Source of the DNA: a virus
Reading direction: 5' to 3' (one strand)
Virus record (IMG/VR): IMGVR_UViG_3300042308_000549
Location: 1-43,887 of that record
DNA length: 43,887 nt
Positions 40,250 to 43,887 of this stretch are shown in pieces. The translations under genes and the position numbers were made by a program. The stretch's first letter is position 1; each line of letters opens with the position of its first letter. The notes beneath the pieces are model-generated. The model had not been told where the DNA came from. It saw only the letters and a list, made by a program, of their open reading frames with translations, and did no database searches.

Positions 40250-40403
40250 CGCTTGGTCTTTCTGGCAGAGAATGCAAATCAATCTCGCTGGCTAATTTCG
40301 CTTCAGTCCCAGCGGGAGGTTGCCAATCTTCAAGATTGCCATTCCAGACGACAAGGTTGACCAACCATCCGCCTTCTTTATCAAGTATTGCGTAAGTGTC
40401 CAT
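40239..40403 (-). CDS. Small tail-associated protein (54 aa)
   Basis: ATG at 40403, TAA at 40239-40241, overlapping the next start by 11 nt. The product (MDTYAILDKEGGWLVNLVVW, NGNLEDWQPPAGTEAKL) has the W-x-VN-VVWNG...W-PP pattern seen in short phage tail proteins near fibre genes. Function unknown; a fibre cap or assembly factor is possible. Confidence 0.6.
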   Translation of the reverse strand: MDTYAILDKEGGWLVNLVVWNGNLEDWQPPAGTEAKLASEIDLHSLPERPSDGV

Positions 40404-40404
40404 T

Positions 40405-42276
40405 TTAGAAATATGTAGTTACAATGACGATTCCTTGCGCTCCGTTTCCGCCAGCACCAGAAGTTAAAACGCTACCTTGGGTTCCTTGGCATCCACCTCC
40501 ACCACCACCGCCACCATAAAGCCCCCCATTTCCTCCCGTGCCAGCGTTAACAGTTACACCACCAGCACCGCCACCAGCACCGCCACCAGCGTGAATATAT
40601 GATCCCATTGTGCTTCCATTTGCCCCAACCGCGCCTTCGGTTTGTCCGCCTAATGCTTGTCCGCCAGATGTCAGAGGATTGTTCCCTAGAACCCATTGAC
40701 CATTCCCGCCGATAAACCATGATCCGGCAGTATTGCATCCACCGCCAGATCCTCCACCAGCGGCAGAAATTAAAGCAGTCCCACCAGCACCTCCAGCACT
40801 TGCTATTGAACCAGTCCCACCAGCACCTCCGGGGTTTACATTTCGTCCATTTGATCCACCTCCACCTCCAGAAGACCCAGAGCCAGTTCCACCGCCACCG
40901 CCTCCAGCATAAACCCACGGATAAAACGCACTCCCGCCAATTGCTCCAAAACTTGAATCTCCACCAGCGGTTCCAGCAAGTCCTTGTGCATTCGCTCCAG
41001 TAACAGCATTTCCTCCAGTCCCGCCAGCACCAACTGTTACAGCTTCGGTGGCAAGCAGAGAAGAAGCGGGGATTTGTGTTCTAAAAGTTAAGCCACCACC
41101 AGCACCGCCACCTCCACCGATTTGACCAGCGTTGACTCGTCCAGATGCACCTCCACCACCACCTGCGATAACAAGAACATCTACTGACCTTGCTCCCGCT
41201 GGCTTCGTCCAAGTTCCAGATGAGGTGAAGATTTGAACATCCGTAGGTGTTGATGTTCCAGCAGGGCCAGTTGCACCTGTAGCCCCAACGCCAGTTGCAC
41301 CTGTCGCGCCATCATTGCCAGCAACGCCAGTTGCGCCTTGAGGCCCAAGCTGGTTATACATTACCTGCATTACTGTGATGATTACTGATGGGATCGCGGG
41401 AGCAGGCGAGACTGCTGCATTATGGTCGATGCCGATGTTTGTGTTGTTAGTTGACCACATCAACTGGAAATTGTCTCCAGCAACAAAGTTATCCATGAAG
41501 TCCCATGCTGCTACGACATAAGGGTTGTTCGTTGGGACTGAAATTCTAGTAGCAGATTCTGGAATATTTGTTCCATTTTTACGGAACCAGATTTGGACAG
41601 TATCACCAGAACCTCCACCACCATTGTTATGAAATTGAGCGGAGAACTGGATGTCGTATGTTCCCGGCGAAGTAAAAGTAATTTGTGATCCGCTAACTAC
41701 TGAAATACCATTTTGTCCAATGACATTATTTACTGTCATTGCATATTCAGTATTAATAACGGCAGCAGTTTGATCAACATTGCTGAAATACGATCCGTAA
41801 AAACCAGATGCACCGCCAGCACCAGCAGGGCCAGTCGCACCACTTGCGCCAATACCAGTAGCTCCAGTTGCACCAGTCGAACCATTCGTTCCTGCTACCC
41901 CTGTGGCTCCAGTCGATCCAGTTGCTCCATCAATTCCGTTGGTTCCTGCAACGCCTGTAGCTCCAGTCGAACCTGTTGCGCCATTGCTACCAGTGGTTCC
42001 TGTGGCTCCCGTAGAACCAGTAGCTCCATTACTGCCAGTTAACCCAGTGGCTCCGGTTGAACCAGTCGATCCAGATAGTCCAGTTGCGCCATCCAAACCA
42101 GTTGCTCCTGTCGCTCCGCTTGCTCCAATTCCTGTAGCACCAGCTCCACCAGTTGCCCCCGTAGCTCCAGTGGGGCCACCAGACGGGCCTGTAGCACCTG
42201 TTGCCCCAATAGCCGATGCTGATCCTGATCCAAGAAAGTCAAGTTTCCCTGTAAATGGATTGAATGTGAGTGCCAT
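40405..42276 (-). CDS. Collagen-like tail fibre with C1q-like and Gly-rich domains
   Basis: 623 residues. Order: anchor ([20 protein letters not shown], 1-20), Gly-X-Y collagen triplets (about 25-155), a C1q/TNF-like beta domain (about 157-305; [40 protein letters not shown]), a second short collagen run, then [20 protein letters not shown], which introduces a glycine-rich domain to the end (many GGGGG runs). The last part is the type of Gly-rich host-recognition domain known from tail fibre tips. The C1q domain probably drives trimer formation. It is likely a main receptor-binding fibre. Confidence 0.85.
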   Translation of the reverse strand: MALTFNPFTGKLDFLGSGSASAIGATGATGPSGGPTGATGATGGAGATGIGASGATGATGLDGATGLSGSTGSTGATGLTGSNGATGSTGATGTTGSNGATGSTGATGVAGTNGIDGATGSTGATGVAGTNGSTGATGATGIGASGATGPAGAGGASGFYGSYFSNVDQTAAVINTEYAMTVNNVIGQNGISVVSGSQITFTSPGTYDIQFSAQFHNNGGGGSGDTVQIWFRKNGTNIPESATRISVPTNNPYVVAAWDFMDNFVAGDNFQLMWSTNNTNIGIDHNAAVSPAPAIPSVIITVMQVMYNQLGPQGATGVAGNDGATGATGVGATGATGPAGTSTPTDVQIFTSSGTWTKPAGARSVDVLVIAGGGGGASGRVNAGQIGGGGGAGGGLTFRTQIPASSLLATEAVTVGAGGTGGNAVTGANAQGLAGTAGGDSSFGAIGGSAFYPWVYAGGGGGGTGSGSSGGGGGSNGRNVNPGGAGGTGSIASAGGAGGTALISAAGGGSGGGCNTAGSWFIGGNGQWVLGNNPLTSGGQALGGQTEGAVGANGSTMGSYIHAGGGAGGGAGGVTVNAGTGGNGGLYGGGGGGGGCQGTQGSVLTSGAGGNGAQGIVIVTTYF

Positions 42277-42280
42277 ACTT

Positions 42281-42547
42281 TTATGGGTAAGCTATAGACA
42301 CAGTTGTAAGATTAGCATCGTTGGCAACTGGAGGCTGAATAGCGTAGGTAAGAGTGAGCGTTGCAACTGGGTTCCCGTCTTTCAGATACTGCACTGTGGC
42401 AATATTGTTAGTCGAGCCATAGTAACTAATGTCGATCTGATCGTATGCAGGAATCTCAAACCCTGCAATCTCTTTCAGAGACTCGTAGATATTGTAGTTC
42501 TGTTGATCTGGAGCCAGATCAGTAAAGCAAGGTTGAGAGAGTGCCAT
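42281..42547 (-). CDS. Hypothetical virion-region protein (88 aa)
   Basis: An initial helix-turn ([20 protein letters not shown]) leads to a beta part ([37 protein letters not shown]). The [27 protein letters not shown] segment recurs in short phage structural proteins. A palindrome lies 5 nt before its ATG, and its stop is 4 nt before the fibre gene. Confidence 0.65.
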   Translation of the reverse strand: MALSQPCFTDLAPDQQNYNIYESLKEIAGFEIPAYDQIDISYYGSTNNIATVQYLKDGNPVATLTLTYAIQPPVANDANLTTVSIAYP

Positions 42548-42552
42548 ATGAT

Positions 42553-42568
42553 TTATCGTTTACGATAA
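42553..42568. repeat. Palindrome site 17 (TTATCGTTTACGATAA)
   Basis: Exact copy. On the minus strand it abuts the stop of the gene ending at 42569 and ends 5 nt before the ATG at 42547, filling the 21-bp gap exactly as site 12 does. Confidence 0.92.
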
Positions 42569-42835
42569 TTAGGTAACAGGGTTAAGAGCAGCAGACAGAG
42601 CCTCGTTAACAAGGAAGAATTGCTGGTCTTCAGTTTTTTGCACAAAGCAGTTTTGAGTAACTGGGGTGAGGCCACCGATGGTTGCGAAGCCAAGGTAGAA
42701 CTGATAGAGTTTAACGGCATCAGTCGCTGCATCATAACACCCAAAAGAAATGGGAGAAAGTTCAGTAGCAGCAAAGATAGTTTGAAGAAATGGATAGGTT
42801 TTATCGCGGTAAGGAAGAGAGGTGAAACAAGCCAT
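42569..42835 (-). CDS. Hypothetical virion-region protein (88 aa)
   Basis: MACFTSLPYRDKTYPFLQTI, AATELSPISFGCYDAATDAV and GLTPVTQNCFVQKTEDQQFF suggest a compact beta-rich protein. No family is recognised. It follows a strong hairpin and precedes a palindrome. The same length as the next gene is a coincidence as far as I can see; the sequences do not align. Confidence 0.65.
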   Translation of the reverse strand: MACFTSLPYRDKTYPFLQTIFAATELSPISFGCYDAATDAVKLYQFYLGFATIGGLTPVTQNCFVQKTEDQQFFLVNEALSAALNPVT

Positions 42836-42851
42836 AGTAAGAAAAGGGTAA

Positions 42852-42880
42852 GGGTGAGGGAGAATGCAACTCCCCCACCC
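42852..42880 (-). terminator. Strong intercistronic hairpin
   Basis: On the minus strand GGGTGGGGGAG pairs with CTCCCTCACCC over 11 bp with one G-U pair around a 7-nt loop, and is followed by TTACCCTTTTCTT. It lies between two virion genes and may terminate part of the transcripts or protect the 3' end of the upstream message. Confidence 0.6.
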
Positions 42881-42891
42881 AAGGTTGATGT

Positions 42892-43506
42892 TTAGTAGTA
42901 GATACCAACAACGTAGGCATTCACGTAGAGTGCGCCAACACGTCCAGCGGTATCCGCGCCCGAAGCGACATTAGCCCCAGCGTTCGCATAGGTGAACGTG
43001 GTGGAGTCAACAACAGTAACTTCAGCCTGCACATCGTTGAACGAAGTGTCGGTCATGCTGGCAATCGTGATGACATCGCCCGTGGCAAAGCCATGAGCAG
43101 CGGCAGTAACGATGGTAGCAACGCCCGAAGTGCGAGCGCGGGTAGCGGTAGCTTGACCAGCACCCACAGTGCTTTTCAGCAAGCGGAGTTTTCCGGGGCC
43201 AGTAACAACGTAAGGATTGGCGGCAATCGCAAGAGGATTGTAGCGGCCTTGGTTGTCAAGAGCGTCCGTGATGGTCAGCGAACCAGTGATGTTTTCGCCA
43301 GTGGTTCCATTGTCAACGATCACAACTGGATCGGTGGCAGTGGTTCCGCGAGCGTAGGCAGTCTCCAGAACGATGCTGGTTGGGAAAAACTTAGTGTCTT
43401 GGTCGTTAAGAACCAAGAGGTCAGCGTCTCCAGCAGCGAGGAGGTTAACGGCAATCGGGCCAAACAGGTTGACACGATCATAAGCGAGTGGTCGAGAATT
43501 AGACAT
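42892..43506 (-). CDS. Putative virion structural protein
   Basis: 204 residues, mostly beta. The ends form one domain (YDRVNLFGPIAVNLLAAGDA, PVVIVDNGTTGENITGSLTI ... GALYVNAYVVGIYY). Residues about 122-188 are an inserted module (ATIVTAAAHGFATGDVITIA, FTYANAGANVASGADTAGRV) of a type found inserted in many phage proteins. The place beside the right-hand structural gene, with hairpins on both sides, suggests a head-related or other abundant virion protein. Confidence 0.6.
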   Translation of the reverse strand: MSNSRPLAYDRVNLFGPIAVNLLAAGDADLLVLNDQDTKFFPTSIVLETAYARGTTATDPVVIVDNGTTGENITGSLTITDALDNQGRYNPLAIAANPYVVTGPGKLRLLKSTVGAGQATATRARTSGVATIVTAAAHGFATGDVITIASMTDTSFNDVQAEVTVVDSTTFTYANAGANVASGADTAGRVGALYVNAYVVGIYY

Positions 43507-43530
43507 ATATTTTATTTTGTTTAAGGTTAT

Positions 43531-43554
43531 GGGGAGAGGCTTTCGCCCCTCCCC
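43531..43554 (-). terminator. GNRA-type hairpin between structural genes
   Basis: On the minus strand GGGGAGGGGCGAAAGCCTCTCCCC folds into a stem closed by a GAAA tetraloop with one mismatch. No U-run follows, so it is more likely an RNA-stability or processing element, or a partial terminator, than a full stop. Confidence 0.5.
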
Positions 43555-43563
43555 TGTTTAACT

Positions 43564-43887
43564 TTAGGAAGGCACAACGATGTCACCTACGCCAGCGCAG
43601 CTATAGCAGTCCTGATTGTTTTCAGGGACGATGTAGCTTTGCACTTCGCAGCAGGAACCATAGAGGTTTTTGCTCTTAGGCATACGATGCAAGAAGGTGT
43701 GCATGATGGTTGGGTCTTTGACCTGTGCGGCCAGACGGAACTGGGCTTGATAGAAGCCCGTTTTGCGCCAGCGGTTGCACTCCCAATCAGGGTTCTTCCA
43801 TTCCCAATCGCCAGCGTAGTTCTGGGTCATTTGTTGGGCTTGGCCGTAACCAGTCGAGGAAGGCATCGTCCACTTGCACATGGCTTT
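43564..43887 (-). CDS. C-terminal part of a structural-region protein (partial)
   Basis: The open frame continues through the window edge (KAMCKWTMPSS...), so only the last 107 residues are seen. They are rich in Trp, Gln and Cys (QMTQNYAGDWEWKNPDWECN, GFYQAQFRLAAQVKDPTIMH, CCEVQSYIVPE, CYSCAGVGD). I do not recognise the family. It precedes the virion protein at 42892, so it may be a head protein. An internal ATG at 43881 is not considered the true start. Confidence 0.55.
   Translation of the reverse strand, partial: KAMCKWTMPSSTGYGQAQQMTQNYAGDWEWKNPDWECNRWRKTGFYQAQFRLAAQVKDPTIMHTFLHRMPKSKNLYGSCCEVQSYIVPENNQDCYSCAGVGDIVVPS

Overview
The window is part of a tailed-phage genome (or a phage-derived contig). 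Evidence for this is a replication initiator followed by a DnaB helicase, many tiny overlapping genes, a lysis cassette, a nozzle-like protein, a very large internal-virion-type protein and a set of tail fibres and spikes. The virion gene order on the minus strand (capsid-side genes, fibres and spikes, nozzle-like, adaptor-like, internal proteins, 2269-residue giant) suggests a podovirus-like particle. No integrase, tRNA, portal, large terminase or DNA polymerase is visible, so both ends are incomplete. The host cannot be named. Many genes start after A/C-rich leaders without a clear Shine-Dalgarno sequence, which would fit a phylum with weak SD use, but that is only a hint.

Layout. 1-6.6 kb (+): the end of an unknown gene, a promoter with a highly folded leader, the replication initiator with origin-like iterons inside it, DnaB, then a tightly overlapping operon of small proteins, a Holliday-junction-resolvase-like nuclease, a zinc ribbon, a glycosyltransferase, a lipoprotein and a dCMP deaminase. 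6.6-8.1 kb: one conserved phage gene behind a possible pseudoknot leader, then 0.9 kb of non-coding DNA with short repeats. 8.1-13.9 kb (+): small accessory genes, interrupted by one minus-strand terminase-small-subunit-like gene, ending with an SNF2/DEAD-type helicase and a bidirectional terminator. 13.9-18.4 kb (-): a recombination/replication operon (SSB-like protein, RecB-like nuclease) invaded by an AT-rich GIY-YIG homing endonuclease and driven by a good TTGACA promoter. 18.6-43.9 kb (-): the late virion and lysis module.

The two strongest non-gene signals are as follows. (1) Seventeen copies of a 16-bp palindrome, consensus TTATCGKWWMCGATAA, are spread across the whole window at roughly 2-3 kb spacing, in genes and between genes. 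Four copies lie 4-5 nt before start codons of virion genes, and two of these fill a 21-bp intercistronic gap exactly. (2) Three 19-bp iterons, each with an internal dyad, lie inside the replication initiator gene at 22-23 bp spacing, with the middle copy in a different reading frame. They are followed by an A-rich tract, a lambda-like origin layout.

How it fits together: the initiator would bind its own gene and load DnaB; the minus-strand SSB-like protein, nuclease and helicase would support replication and recombination; the deaminase would supply dUMP; and the late operon builds a particle with several alternative carbohydrate-acting or binding tips (beta-helix spike, serine-hydrolase spike, LamG, collagen-like fibres). 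The palindrome family may be the binding site of a phage-wide regulator or DNA-organising protein that is not identified here.
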